Of a stretch of DNA of 64,000 bases, positions 45,288-55,185 are shown piece by piece (within the stretch, counting starts at the first letter, position 1; each line of letters starts with the position of its first letter). The stretch is from Mycobacterium sp. (GTDB lineage: Bacteria > Actinomycetota > Actinomycetes > Mycobacteriales > Mycobacteriaceae), in the NCBI GenBank assembly GCA_003987775.1, contig RXJD01000002.1:62001-126000 (forward strand), read 5' to 3'. Both the position numbers and the translations under genes were made by a program. A model generated the notes under the pieces. That model was not told the origin of the DNA and did no database searches. It saw only the letters and a list, made by a program, of their open reading frames with translations.

Positions 45288-46816
45288 CACGCGACATCCG
45301 GCCGATCGTCATCGGCGGCATCTTCCTGGCCACCCTGACCGGGTGGGCGATCACCGGCTATGCCGGGGCGGCAACGGGTTTGGTCCTGGGGCTGGCGGTC
45401 ACCGTCGTTCGCTGGCGGGGACAGACGGCGTGCTCGTGGTTCAGCTTGTGGTGGCGGCGCAGACGACCCATGCGGTGGTCCGAGCCGCATACCGTGGCCA
45501 ACGACCGCGCCGGCGGCGGAGTGCGTTTCCAAGATGGGACCGCGGTGGCCGCCGTCCAGCTACTGGGCAAGGCGCACACGCCGACCCTCTTCACCGGCTC
45601 GACCTCGACCCTCACCGAGAATGCCTTTGACATCGGCGATCTCGTGCCGCTGCTACGGCAGACTCTGGGGCTGCGGCTGGCATCGCTCAGCGTGGTCAGC
45701 ACCGGTGCCCGGCGGCGGCACACCGGCGACTACCCCCGGGTCTACGACACACTGATCGGCACGCCGCCGTATGCCGGGCAGCGCGAAACCTGGCTCGTCG
45801 TGCGCATTCCCGCGATGGCCAACGCCGAAGCGCTGCGGTCCAGGACTTCCGTGGGCACGGCGACTCTGGCCGCCGCGCAACGGATCAGCGCGGCGATGCG
45901 CCAGCGCGGAATCCGCGCCAAGGTGGCAACGGCTACCGACATCGTCGAGCTGGAACGAAGGCTGGGGTCCTCCGCGCTGGAGGTGTTGAACCGCCGCTGG
46001 GGGTCGGTGCGCGGCGAGCGGGGTTGGCTGACCACGTATTGGTACCGGCCCGCCGATATCACCACCGACAATCTGGCGCACGCGTGGACGATGCGCGCTG
46101 ACGGCATCACCCAGAACATCACGCTTTTCGGCGACGGCAGCATCACGGCCACGGTCACTGTCCGCACTGCGCAACCGCCGACGGCTCCACCGGGCATGTT
46201 GTTGCAGACATTGCCGGGTGAACAGGCCGCGGCACTCGCAGCCAGTCTCTGCGGCCCGTTGCCCCGGTTGCGTGGAATCCGGCGCGGACCCTTTACCGAT
46301 CCACTCGTGATCCCGATCGGCCCCTCGGGAGTTCTGCTCGGCAAAGTCGACGACGGAAACAGAATGATGTTGCCTCTCGACGACCCGGGTGAATTCAGCC
46401 GGGTGCACATCGCCGCAGAAGACGCGCTCGCCAAACGCATCGTGGTCAGGCTGGCCGGGGCGGGCGAGCGGATCACCGTGCACACACGAAACCTCAAGCG
46501 CTGGAGCACTGTTCGAACTCCCGATGTCGCCGTCACCGACCTGGCCAAGCCGATGGCCGGTACCACGGTCAGCGTGGTGGACGGCACCGTCACTCCCGCG
46601 CCCCGCCCGAACACCATTGTCGCCGTGGGCGAGCCGGACACTGAACACCGCGGCTCGGCGACGGTGCTCATCACGCAGACCGGTCCCGCCACCATTTCGG
46701 TTGCGGCCGCCGGCCAGGTTCATACCGTGGAGGTCGAGCTGTTCCGGGCCGAGAATCGTTACGTGTCCACTGAACCCACGGGCAGTGGTGACCTGGCAAC
46801 GGCGGATTCACCATGA
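45284..46816 (+). CDS. eccE2: EccE2, ESX-2 membrane component
   Basis: 510 residues from ATG 45284 (ATGA overlap with mycP2). Two membrane helices at about 8-50 (IVIGGIFLATLTGWAITGY and ATGLVLGLAVTVVRW) precede a cytosolic EccE domain with conserved GVRFQDGTAVAAVQLLG. EccE forms the periphery of the ESX inner-membrane complex. The stop overlaps the eccA2 start. Confidence 0.88.
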   Translation: MTRDIRPIVIGGIFLATLTGWAITGYAGAATGLVLGLAVTVVRWRGQTACSWFSLWWRRRRPMRWSEPHTVANDRAGGGVRFQDGTAVAAVQLLGKAHTPTLFTGSTSTLTENAFDIGDLVPLLRQTLGLRLASLSVVSTGARRRHTGDYPRVYDTLIGTPPYAGQRETWLVVRIPAMANAEALRSRTSVGTATLAAAQRISAAMRQRGIRAKVATATDIVELERRLGSSALEVLNRRWGSVRGERGWLTTYWYRPADITTDNLAHAWTMRADGITQNITLFGDGSITATVTVRTAQPPTAPPGMLLQTLPGEQAAALAASLCGPLPRLRGIRRGPFTDPLVIPIGPSGVLLGKVDDGNRMMLPLDDPGEFSRVHIAAEDALAKRIVVRLAGAGERITVHTRNLKRWSTVRTPDVAVTDLAKPMAGTTVSVVDGTVTPAPRPNTIVAVGEPDTEHRGSATVLITQTGPATISVAAAGQVHTVEVELFRAENRYVSTEPTGSGDLATADSP

Positions 46817-48654
46817 CGAGCGGCACCATGACGACCGCCGCACGCAAGCGGTTCGACCAGGGCATGTCGCTGTTGGACCGGGACCCTGCCGGGGCGGGGG
46901 CGCGATTCCGAGAGGCAACCGAGATCGACCCGTCGATGGCCGATGCCTGGCTGGGCCGGATCGCCGCGGGTGACGAGTCGTTGACGACGGTGCGGCAACT
47001 GTATGTGTACGGGTCGCGATTGCACCGCGAGACGAACCGGCTTGGCGTGCGATTGTCGGCGCCCGTCAAAGCGGGCCCGTACCTGTCGATTTCGGTGACC
47101 GAGGCCTCGCACGCCGGATTGGCTCTGGCCAGCGCGCTGGTCGATGCGGCCCAGTACGCCGAGGCCGACGCCCTGCTGCGTGACCCCGCCCTGCTGGACA
47201 CCTGGGAGAACCACCAGTGGCAGCAATACATCGAGGCGTACCTGATGTTCGCCACGCAGCGGTGGCCGGACGCTGTCTCCGTGGCGGCGACGGTACTACC
47301 TCCGCAGGCCATCATCATGTCGGCGGTCACGGCGGCGACCTGCGCGTTGGCGGCGCACGCCGCTGCCCACCTGGGGCAGGCGCGGGTTGCGCTCAGCTGG
47401 ACCGACCGGGTGGAGGTGCACCCAGCGGGCGCCGGGCCGCGCCGCGCCCGCAACGAGAACGCCATCACGGCAATCGATTCCGCGGACTACCCGTTGATCG
47501 CGGCCGACCTCGCCTATGTGCGTGGGATGGCGCACCGCCAGCTCGGCGACGAAACGCAGGCGCAAGAGTGGCTGTCCCGCGCAACGATCAACGGTGCGCT
47601 GCTGGTGACCGCCAAACAGGCGCTGGCCGACTCCAGCCTGCAGCTCCTGGTCACCGATGAGGAGACCATCGGCACCCGTACGGACAAATGGGATGTCAAG
47701 ACTCAGCGTTCCGTGCAGCAGCGCACCGATGCCCAACACGAGGAGCGCCGCGGGCAACTGTTGCAGGAGGGTCGCGCGCTGCTCGACAATCAGGTCGGAC
47801 TGGCCGAGGTCAAGCGCGCGGTCGCCGAATTGGAGGACCAGATCGAGGTCCGTGCGCTGCGGCTGGCGGCGGGGCTGCCGGTGGCCAATCAGACGAATCA
47901 CATGTTGTTGGTCGGTCCGCCGGGGACGGGAAAGACCACCACCGCGGAAGCGCTGGGAAAGATCTATGCCGGCTTGGGTATCGTCCGTCATCCCGAGATC
48001 GTCGAAGTGAAGCGGGCCGACTTCTGCGGCGAGCACATCGGTGCGTCCGGTCCGAAAACCAATGAGCTGATTGACCGTTCGCTGGGCCGTGTGCTGTTCA
48101 TGGACGAGTTCTATTCACTGGTAGAACGACACCAGGACGGGCGGCCGGACATGATCGGCATGGAGGCGGTCAACCAGTTGTTGGTCGCACTCGAGGTGCA
48201 CCGGTTCGACTTCTGCTTCATCGGCGCCGGTTACGAAAAGGAAGTCGACGAATTCCTCACGGTGAACCCCGGTTTGGCCGGGCGGTTCAACCGCAAGCTG
48301 CGATTCGAGTCGTACACGCCCGACGAGCTGGTGGAAATTGCCGTGCGTTATGGCGATCCGAGAGCCACCGTCATCGAGCCGAGCGCCGCCGAGGCGCTGA
48401 CGGCGGCCTGTGCGACATTGCGCTCGTATCGTGCACCGGACGGCACCCACGGCGTCGACCTCATGCAGAACGGACGCTTCGCCCGCAACATCGTGGAACG
48501 TGCTGAGCGACTGAGGGATTCACGGGTGGCCGCCCAGCACCGCAGTGCCAAGGGGTCGGTGACCGTCGAGGATCTGCAGACGCTGCGCACCCAGGACGTG
48601 ATCACCGCGGTACGCGAGGCGTGCGCCGAGAAGCACGTGCCGATCGAGCTATGA
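46813..48654 (+). CDS. eccA2: EccA2, cytosolic AAA+ ATPase of ESX-2
   Basis: 613 residues from ATG 46813 (ATGA overlap with eccE2). N-terminal TPR-like helical domain (about 1-270), then a CbxX/CfqX-type AAA+ domain with Walker A GPPGTGKT (368-375) and Walker B VLFMDEF (427-433), and a C-terminal lid. EccA proteins are thought to release chaperones such as EspG from substrates. It ends 7 bp before the convergent thiolase gene. Confidence 0.93.
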   Translation: MTSGTMTTAARKRFDQGMSLLDRDPAGAGARFREATEIDPSMADAWLGRIAAGDESLTTVRQLYVYGSRLHRETNRLGVRLSAPVKAGPYLSISVTEASHAGLALASALVDAAQYAEADALLRDPALLDTWENHQWQQYIEAYLMFATQRWPDAVSVAATVLPPQAIIMSAVTAATCALAAHAAAHLGQARVALSWTDRVEVHPAGAGPRRARNENAITAIDSADYPLIAADLAYVRGMAHRQLGDETQAQEWLSRATINGALLVTAKQALADSSLQLLVTDEETIGTRTDKWDVKTQRSVQQRTDAQHEERRGQLLQEGRALLDNQVGLAEVKRAVAELEDQIEVRALRLAAGLPVANQTNHMLLVGPPGTGKTTTAEALGKIYAGLGIVRHPEIVEVKRADFCGEHIGASGPKTNELIDRSLGRVLFMDEFYSLVERHQDGRPDMIGMEAVNQLLVALEVHRFDFCFIGAGYEKEVDEFLTVNPGLAGRFNRKLRFESYTPDELVEIAVRYGDPRATVIEPSAAEALTAACATLRSYRAPDGTHGVDLMQNGRFARNIVERAERLRDSRVAAQHRSAKGSVTVEDLQTLRTQDVITAVREACAEKHVPIEL

Positions 48655-48661
48655 CGGCCGG

Positions 48662-49837
48662 TTAGACCTCGACGACGACCGCCCCGCCCTGACCGCCGCC
48701 CGCGCACATCGCGGCCACACCGATGCCGCCGCCGCGCCGCATCAGCTCATAGGTCAGCGTCGTCACCATCCGCGCCCCGGACGCCGCGATCGGGTGGCCC
48801 AGGCTGCAGCCGCTGCCGAAGAAGTTCACCTTCTCCTCGTCGATGCCGTACTCCCGGCACGCGGCGATCGGCACCGAGGCGAACGCCTCGTTGATCTCCC
48901 ACAGCGCCACGTCGTCGACCGACAGGCCGGCGCGCTGCAGTACCTTGCCGATCACCTTCACCGCGCCCAGCCCGCAGTCGCGCGGCGCGACCCCGGCGGC
49001 GGCCCAGGCCCGGACCTTGCCCATCACGGTCAGCCCTTCGGCGGCGGCGTAGTCGGCGTCCACCAGAGCCACGGCCGCGGCGGCGTCGTTGGTGCCGCTG
49101 CTGTTGCCGGCCGTGATCGAGAAGCCCTCGATCTCCGGGTGCAGCACCTTCAGCCCGGCCAGCTTCTCGACTGTGGTGTCGCGGCGCGGGTGCTCGTCCA
49201 CGGCGAACTCGGTGACCGACCCGTCGAACTGGGTGACTTTCAGCGGCAGGATCTCGTCGGCGAACTTGCCGGCGTCCTGCGCGGCGACAGCCCGCTGGTG
49301 GGAGCGGGCCGCCCAGGCGTCCATCTCCTCGCGGGTGATGCCGACCGACTGCGCGGTGTTCCACCCGACGGTGATCGACATGTCCTTGGCAGGGGCGTCC
49401 GGCGTCTCGACGTGGGTGGGCGGCATCCACCGCTCCTCGAACTTCAGCTCCGGGCCGGGGATGCGCCAGTTGGTCAGCGGCGTCATCGACAGCGACTGCA
49501 CGCCCCCGGCGATCAGCACCCGCTCCATGCCGGAGCCGATCTGGGCGGCGGCGTTGCCGATCGCGGTGAGACTGCCCGCGCAGTGCCGGTTCACCGACTG
49601 GCCCGGCACGTGCTCCAGCCCGGTGGCCGTCGCCGCGTAGCGCGCCAGATCACCGCCGCCGTAATGAGATTCGGCGAAGATGATGTCGTCGATGGCCGAC
49701 GGGTCCACCCCGGAACGGCGCACCACCTCGGGCAGCACCGCGGTGATGAGCGTCTCGGGCGGGGTGTTGACCAGCGTGCCCTTGAAGGACCGGCCGATCG
49801 CCGTCCGGACGGCGCCAACGATTACGGGTGTGGCCAT
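48662..49837 (-). CDS. thiolase (acetyl-CoA acetyltransferase family)
   Basis: 391 residues. Nucleophile Cys-86 in VNRHCAGSL, His-348 in GHPIAASGAR and Cys-378 in CAGGGQGG complete the thiolase active site; NEAFAS motif is present. It either condenses two acyl-CoA molecules or cleaves 3-ketoacyl-CoA in beta-oxidation; the direction and chain length cannot be read. It lies between the ESX-2 and ESX-1 loci, on the opposite strand to both neighbours, where M. tuberculosis has eccA2 next to mycP1. The gap upstream contains TTAC-AATA-GTAA (about 49893-49906), a possible operator. Confidence 0.92.
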   Translation of the reverse strand: MATPVIVGAVRTAIGRSFKGTLVNTPPETLITAVLPEVVRRSGVDPSAIDDIIFAESHYGGGDLARYAATATGLEHVPGQSVNRHCAGSLTAIGNAAAQIGSGMERVLIAGGVQSLSMTPLTNWRIPGPELKFEERWMPPTHVETPDAPAKDMSITVGWNTAQSVGITREEMDAWAARSHQRAVAAQDAGKFADEILPLKVTQFDGSVTEFAVDEHPRRDTTVEKLAGLKVLHPEIEGFSITAGNSSGTNDAAAAVALVDADYAAAEGLTVMGKVRAWAAAGVAPRDCGLGAVKVIGKVLQRAGLSVDDVALWEINEAFASVPIAACREYGIDEEKVNFFGSGCSLGHPIAASGARMVTTLTYELMRRGGGIGVAAMCAGGGQGGAVVVEV

Positions 49838-49946
49838 CTTCTAACCTCGCACTCTCTACCGGGGGTTCGAGGGCAATCGTAGCAAGTACCGTATTTACAA
49901 TAGTAACCAGGAGTGTAACGCCTGCCCGCTGCCGCCGACTCTGACG

Positions 49947-50255
49947 TCACTGCCGTTGCGGCGGCACCCACCCACGCCTCATGCGGATGATGACGACCAC
50001 CAGCAGGACGCCGAACGCGGTTATCGGGACGCCGAACCCGAGCAGCCACCAACCGGTGGAGTTGTTCTGGCCGCGCTGCTCGTCCACGGACCGGGTGGTG
50101 CTGTGGCCGGTCGAGCGGTTGAGTTCCACGCACGTGTCGGTGGAGCGCATGGTGCTCGAACCACATTGGGGAGTCTCGCGGGTCAGTGAGGTGACGCCGC
50201 CGTACACCATGAACAGCCCCATGAAGATGCAGGCAGCGGCTAGAAGCTTTGCCAT
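49947..50255 (-). CDS. small two-helix membrane protein, unknown
   Basis: 102 residues from ATG 50255 (GGGGGAA upstream). Two hydrophobic segments, about 2-22 (KLLAAACIFMGLFMVYGG) and 67-90 (WWLLGFGVPITAFGVLLVVVIIR), enclose a hydrophilic loop with two Cys (QCGSSTMRSTDTC) that may form a disulfide outside. No family recognised. It precedes the thiolase on the same strand, about 110 bp apart, and is divergent from mycP1. Confidence 0.7.
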   Translation of the reverse strand: MAKLLAAACIFMGLFMVYGGVTSLTRETPQCGSSTMRSTDTCVELNRSTGHSTTRSVDEQRGQNNSTGWWLLGFGVPITAFGVLLVVVIIRMRRGWVPPQRQ

Positions 50256-50620
50256 CAATTCCCCCCGTAATTGACGCCGCCCGCTCGGCGACTCGACACC
50301 AAGACTCAATTATCGCCGCGTGGCCGGGCGCATTTCACCGGGAATTCTGGCGTGAGCACAGTGGACTGAATCGCGGCCGGCCCCGCGCGCGGCAAGACCG
50401 CGCGGAAAGATCAAGCGCCGATTCGCCTTTGACCAGGATCGGAACGTGCCGGCCCGAAACGCGCCGACCGGGCACCCGCGACTCCGGACACGGCCGTGTG
50501 ACAGACCGACCGCGACAGGTAACAACCCGGCCTGAATAGCGCCGTTTACGCACCCGTTACGTCTAAACTGCTGCCAGGATTGACACGCCGCACGAACTCA
50601 ATGAACGGAGTGATTCGGGG
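50256..50620. other. region upstream of mycP1
   Basis: 365 bp between the small membrane gene and mycP1, divergent promoters expected. The stretch near 50540-50575 (GCCGTTTACGCACCCGTTACGTCTAAACT) is less GC-rich and holds the repeated half-site CGTTTACG/CGTTACG, a possible regulator or promoter element for mycP1. No gene supported. Confidence 0.45.
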
Positions 50621-51976
50621 GTGCACCGGATCTTGCTGATGGCGGTGGCGCTGGCCGTCGCAACGGCACCGTTCGCGGCGCCGCCGGCACTGGCAATCAC
50701 TCCGCCCCCGATCGATCCCGGCGCCCTCCCACCGGATGTGACCGGCCCCGATCAGCCCACCGAACAACGCGTCCAGTGCTCGGCACCCACCGTGCTGCCG
50801 GATTCCACCTTCCACGATCCGCCGTGGAGTAACGCCTACATCGGCGTCGCCGAAGCCCACAAGTTCGCCACCGGCGCCGGGGTGACGGTCGCGGTGATCG
50901 ACACCGGCGTCAACGCCTCGCCCCGCGTTCCGGCAGAGCCCGGCGGCGACTTCGTCGACCAGGCCGGCAACGGGCTGTCCGACTGCGATGCCCACGGCAC
51001 GCTGACCGCGGCGATCATCGGCGGCCGTCCCGCCCCCACCGACGGCTACGTCGGGGTGGCACCCGATGCCCGCCTGCTCTCGTTGCGCCAGACCTCAGAA
51101 GCGTTCGAACCCGTTGGCACGCAACCGAACCCGAACGATCCCAATGCCACCCCGGCCGCCGGTTCGATCCGCAGCCTGGCGCGCGCGGTGGTGCACGCCG
51201 CCAACCTCGGCGCCAACGTCATCAACATCAGCGAAGCGGCCTGCTACAAGGTGACCAAACCGATCGACGAGGCGAGCTTGGGCGCGGCCATCGATTACGC
51301 CGTCAACGTCAAGAACGCCGTGATCGTCGTCGCGGCGGGTAACACCGGTGGTGACTGCGCGCAGAATCCGCTGCCCGACGCGGCCAACCCCGGCGACCCC
51401 CGCGGCTGGAACAAGGTGCAGACCGTGGTCACGCCGGCCTGGTACGCCGGATCGGTGATCGCTGTGGGTGGCATCGGTCAAAGCGGTGTCCCGAGCACCT
51501 TCTCGATGCATGGGCCGTGGCTGGACGTGGCGGCTCCGGCGGAGAACATCGAATCCCTCGGCGACGCCGGGGAACCGGTGAACGCCCTGCAGGGCAAGGA
51601 GGGACCGGTGCCCATCGCCGGCACCTCGTTCGCCGCGGCCTACGTCTCCGGCATCGCGGCGCTGGTGCGTCAGCGGTTCCCCGAACTGACCGCGCGACAG
51701 GTCATGCAGCGCATCGAGGCCACCGCGCGACACCCGGGGGGTGGAATCGACGATCTGGTAGGAAACGGAGTGGTCAACGCGCTCGCCGCGTTGACGTGGG
51801 ACATCACGCCCGGCGGCGCCACCATCCCGTACAACGTCCGGCGCATGCCCCCGCCAGTGATGACGCCCGCCCCCGACCGGCTGCCGATCACGGTGGTCAC
51901 CCTGTCGATCGTCGGCCTGCTGGTGGCGCTCGGGTTCGGCTCGCTGGCCGCCCGGGCGCTGAGGCGCCGGCGATGA
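50621..51976 (+). CDS. mycP1: MycP1, mycosin protease of ESX-1
   Basis: 451 residues from GTG 50621. Signal peptide to about residue 24, catalytic Asp-94 (VIDTGV), His-125 (DAHGT) and Ser-336 (GTSFAAAYVSG), C-terminal membrane helix near 425-445. These positions are close to those of MycP1 in M. tuberculosis. It processes EspB, encoded two genes downstream, and stabilises the ESX-1 membrane complex. The stop overlaps the eccE1 ATG. Confidence 0.95.
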   Translation: MHRILLMAVALAVATAPFAAPPALAITPPPIDPGALPPDVTGPDQPTEQRVQCSAPTVLPDSTFHDPPWSNAYIGVAEAHKFATGAGVTVAVIDTGVNASPRVPAEPGGDFVDQAGNGLSDCDAHGTLTAAIIGGRPAPTDGYVGVAPDARLLSLRQTSEAFEPVGTQPNPNDPNATPAAGSIRSLARAVVHAANLGANVINISEAACYKVTKPIDEASLGAAIDYAVNVKNAVIVVAAGNTGGDCAQNPLPDAANPGDPRGWNKVQTVVTPAWYAGSVIAVGGIGQSGVPSTFSMHGPWLDVAAPAENIESLGDAGEPVNALQGKEGPVPIAGTSFAAAYVSGIAALVRQRFPELTARQVMQRIEATARHPGGGIDDLVGNGVVNALAALTWDITPGGATIPYNVRRMPPPVMTPAPDRLPITVVTLSIVGLLVALGFGSLAARALRRRR

Positions 51977-53370
51977 CCAACCCGCTGCGGCTGAAGTTCA
52001 GCACCGGTCACACCCTGGTGCTGGCGGTGCTGGCACCGGCCGCCATCCTGCTGTTCCTGCCCACGCGTTACTGGTGGGCCGGCATCGCGCTGTCGGCGGC
52101 GGGCGCCGTCGTCGCCTTCGTCAGCTTCTTCGGACGCCGCCTCACCGGTTGGGTGGTAACGGTTTTCCGGTGGCTGCGGCGGCGCCGCAAACCACCGGAC
52201 ATTCCGTCTGAGCCCGTGGTGGGGGCCACGGTGAAGCCCGGCGACCACGTCGCGGTCCGCTGGCGGCGCAGCCACCTGATCGCCGTCATCGAACTCAAGC
52301 CGCGGCCGTTCACCCCGACGGTGATCGTCGAGGGGAAGGCGCACACCGACGACGTGCTGGATACCCGGCTGCTGGAACACCTGCTGGAAGTGCACTGCCC
52401 CGACCTCGAGGCCGACATCGTCTCGGCCGGCTTCCGGGTGGGCACCACCGCCGCCCCGGACGTGGTGAACCTGTACCAGCAGGTGCTCGGCGCAGATCCG
52501 GCTCCGGCCCACCGCCGCACCTGGATCATGCTGCGCGCCGACCCGGAACTGACCCGCAAATCCGCCCAGCGCCGTGACGAGGGCGTCGCCGGACTGGCCC
52601 GCTACCTGGTCGCCTCGGCCACCCGCATCGCCGACAACCTCGCCAGCCACGGCGTGGACGCGGTGTGCGGGCGCAGCTTCGACGACTACGACCACGCCAT
52701 CGACATCGGCTTCGAGGGCTTCGTGCGGGAGAAGTGGTCGATGATCAAGGGGCGCGATTGCTACACCGCGGCCTACACCGCCCCGGGCGGTCCGGACCTG
52801 TGGTGGTCGGCGCGCGCTGACCGCACCGTCACCCGGGTGCGCATCAGGCCCGGGATGCTGCCGCAGGCCACGGTGCTGCTGACCACGGTGGACAAGCCGA
52901 AGACGCCGCGCGGCTTCACCCGGCTCTACGGCGGACAACGCCCTGCGCTCACCGGGCAGAACCTCATCGCCGACCGGCACTGCCAGATCCCGATCGGCTC
53001 GGCCGGTGTGCTGATCGGCGAGACCGTGAACCGGTGCCCGGTCTACCTGCCGTTCGACGACGTCGACGCCAGCCTCAACCTGGGTGACGCGCAGACGTTC
53101 ACCCAGTTCGTGGTCCGCGCGGCGGCGGCGGGTGCGCACGTGACGCTGGGCCCGCATTTCGAGGAATTCGCCCGGCTCATCGGCGCACAGATCGGCCAGG
53201 TGGCCAAGGTGACGTGGCAGAACGCGACGACGTATCTCGGCCCGCACTCCGGGGTGGACAAAGTCGTGCTGCGCCACAACATGGTCAGCACGCCGCGCCA
53301 CCGGCAGTTGCCGATCCGCCGTGTCTCCCCACCGGAGGAAAGCCGTTACCAACTGGCCTTACCGAAGTAG
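51973..53370 (+). CDS. eccE1: EccE1, ESX-1 membrane component
   Basis: 465 residues from ATG 51973 (ATGA overlap with mycP1). Two membrane helices at about 12-55 and a cytosolic EccE domain (VRWRRSHLIAVIELKPRPFTPTVIVEGK). Part of the ESX-1 inner-membrane assembly with EccB, EccC and EccD. About 80 bp separate it from espB, a gap that may carry the espB promoter. Confidence 0.92.
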   Translation: MTNPLRLKFSTGHTLVLAVLAPAAILLFLPTRYWWAGIALSAAGAVVAFVSFFGRRLTGWVVTVFRWLRRRRKPPDIPSEPVVGATVKPGDHVAVRWRRSHLIAVIELKPRPFTPTVIVEGKAHTDDVLDTRLLEHLLEVHCPDLEADIVSAGFRVGTTAAPDVVNLYQQVLGADPAPAHRRTWIMLRADPELTRKSAQRRDEGVAGLARYLVASATRIADNLASHGVDAVCGRSFDDYDHAIDIGFEGFVREKWSMIKGRDCYTAAYTAPGGPDLWWSARADRTVTRVRIRPGMLPQATVLLTTVDKPKTPRGFTRLYGGQRPALTGQNLIADRHCQIPIGSAGVLIGETVNRCPVYLPFDDVDASLNLGDAQTFTQFVVRAAAAGAHVTLGPHFEEFARLIGAQIGQVAKVTWQNATTYLGPHSGVDKVVLRHNMVSTPRHRQLPIRRVSPPEESRYQLALPK

Positions 53371-53449
53371 CCGGCGTTCGCGAATTTGGTGCAGAGACCT
53401 CGAAATTTAGCGACGATAATGGTTAGAGCATTAAGGAGGACGATCCGAT

Positions 53450-54841
53450 ATGACTCAGCCGCAGACCGTCACGGTAGACCAGCAGGAGATTCTTTCGCGG
53501 GCCGATGAGGTCGAGGCGCCGATGGCGACGCCGCCCAACGACGCGCCCGCCGCGCCATGCGGTCTCACCGCTGCCAAGAACGCCGCCCAGCAGCTCGCCT
53601 TGTCCGCCGAGAACATGAGGGACTTCCTGACCGCCGGTAATCGGGAGCGGTCCCGCCTGGCGACGTCGCTGCGGAACGCGGCCAAGGCTTACGGGGACGT
53701 CGACGAAGAAGGCGGGCAGGCGCTCAACAGCGACGGCGGCGAGGTGGCCGGCGAGACCGCCGGCGGCGAGGGCGGTGACAGCGCCGCCGGTCTGCAGGAC
53801 ACGGCGCAGGTGTCGGGCGCCGGGGACGGCGGTTTCACCGACCTCAAAGCCGCGGCGACCAAGCTCGAGTCGGGCGACCAGGGGGCGTCGCTGGCCGCCT
53901 TCGCTGATGGCTGGAACCAGCTCAGCTTCGCCCTGCAGGGCGACATGAAGCGATTCCGCGTCTTCGAGAACTGGACCGGCGACGCGGCCACGGCGTGCGA
54001 GGCATCGCTGGATCAGCAGCGCGAGTGGGTCACCCACATGGCCAAGCTGGCGACATCGCTGGCCAAGCAGGGGCAGTACATCGCGCAGCTGCAGGTGTGG
54101 GCCCGCCGTTCGCACCCGACGTTGGCCGACATCACGAAACTTGAAGAGCTGTCTAAAGATCCGGCCTACAAGGACCAGGCCATCAAGCTCTACGCGGAGT
54201 ACCAGTCGAAGTCCGAAGAGGTGCTCAACGAGTACAACACCAAGGCGCAACTGGAAGCGGTGAACCCGCCAAAGCCCCCTGCTGCCGTCAAGATCGACCC
54301 GCCCCCGCCGGCGCAGACGCCGGGCCTGATCCCCACGCAGGTGATGCAGGCGGCGGCCATGGCCGGTGGCGGCTCGGGCACCGGTATGCAGGCCCCGATG
54401 ATCCCGTCCACCGGCGGCGCCGGTGCGGGCGGCGGCATGCCGTCGGGCGCGAGTGCCGATCTGGCCTCGGTCCGTGAAGCCGCCGCCAGTTTGGGCAAAG
54501 AGCCTGGCATGAAACCGATGTCGCTCGGCGGCGGGGGCGGTGGCGGCGGCATGCCCGCGATGCCGTTGGCGCCGGCGACCGGTGGCATGGAGGCCGGCGA
54601 ATCGATGCGGCCCGCGGGTGCGGGTGACCTCGGGGGCGTCGGCCAGGGTGCGGCCGCGGGGCGCGGCGCCGCCTCGGGCGGTGGCATGGGTATGCCGATG
54701 GGCGGCCACGGCCAGGGCGGCGGGGGCTCGAAATCCAAAGGCGCACAACAGGATGACGAAGCTCTCTACACCGAGGACAGGGCGTGGACCGAGGCCGTTA
54801 TCGGTCAGCGTCGCCGACAGGACATGAAGGAGTCGAAGTGA
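53450..54841 (+). CDS. espB: EspB, secreted ESX-1 substrate
   Basis: 463 residues with AAGGAGG upstream. The N-terminal about 280 residues form a fused PE-PPE-like helical fold, with the YGDVD secretion motif (YxxxD) near 82-86 and a WTG turn (FENWTGDAAT) near 180. The C-terminal part (about 285-463) is Pro/Gly/Met-rich and disordered, the region trimmed by MycP1 in relatives. Secreted EspB oligomerises into heptamers and is needed for ESX-1 virulence functions. Its TGA shares the A of the espL ATG. Confidence 0.93.
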   Translation: MTQPQTVTVDQQEILSRADEVEAPMATPPNDAPAAPCGLTAAKNAAQQLALSAENMRDFLTAGNRERSRLATSLRNAAKAYGDVDEEGGQALNSDGGEVAGETAGGEGGDSAAGLQDTAQVSGAGDGGFTDLKAAATKLESGDQGASLAAFADGWNQLSFALQGDMKRFRVFENWTGDAATACEASLDQQREWVTHMAKLATSLAKQGQYIAQLQVWARRSHPTLADITKLEELSKDPAYKDQAIKLYAEYQSKSEEVLNEYNTKAQLEAVNPPKPPAAVKIDPPPPAQTPGLIPTQVMQAAAMAGGGSGTGMQAPMIPSTGGAGAGGGMPSGASADLASVREAAASLGKEPGMKPMSLGGGGGGGGMPAMPLAPATGGMEAGESMRPAGAGDLGGVGQGAAAGRGAASGGGMGMPMGGHGQGGGGSKSKGAQQDDEALYTEDRAWTEAVIGQRRRQDMKESK

Positions 54842-55185
54842 TGGACATGGACATGGACCCGCATGTCGCGGCGGCCCTGGCCCTGGCGGCGCGATTTCAG
54901 CAGGCCCTGGAAGGCACGCTGAATCAGATGAACACCGGCAACTTCCGCGGCGAGGACGAAGCCGGAACCGTGGAGGTCAACATCAACGGCCACCAGTGGC
55001 TGACCGGGGTGCGGATCAACGAGGGCCTGATCAAGGAACTGGGCGCCGAGGCCGTCGGCGCGCGGATCAACGAGGCCCTGCAGAACGCCCAACAGGCGGC
55101 GACCCAGTACAACTCGGCTGCCGGTGAGCAGCTGACCGCGGCTCTCGAGGCGATGACCAAAGCCGCCGGCAATAACCACGGCTGA
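54841..55185 (+). CDS. espL: EspL, YbaB-like ESX-1 associated protein
   Basis: 114 residues from ATG 54841 (TGATG coupling with espB). Central VEVNINGHQWLTGVRINEGLIKELGAEAVGARINEAL is a YbaB/EbfC-type fold, known for dimerisation and DNA or protein binding. In mycobacteria EspL stabilises the Esp substrates in the cytosol. It precedes espK with a 205-bp gap. Confidence 0.9.
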   Translation: MDMDMDPHVAAALALAARFQQALEGTLNQMNTGNFRGEDEAGTVEVNINGHQWLTGVRINEGLIKELGAEAVGARINEALQNAQQAATQYNSAAGEQLTAALEAMTKAAGNNHG

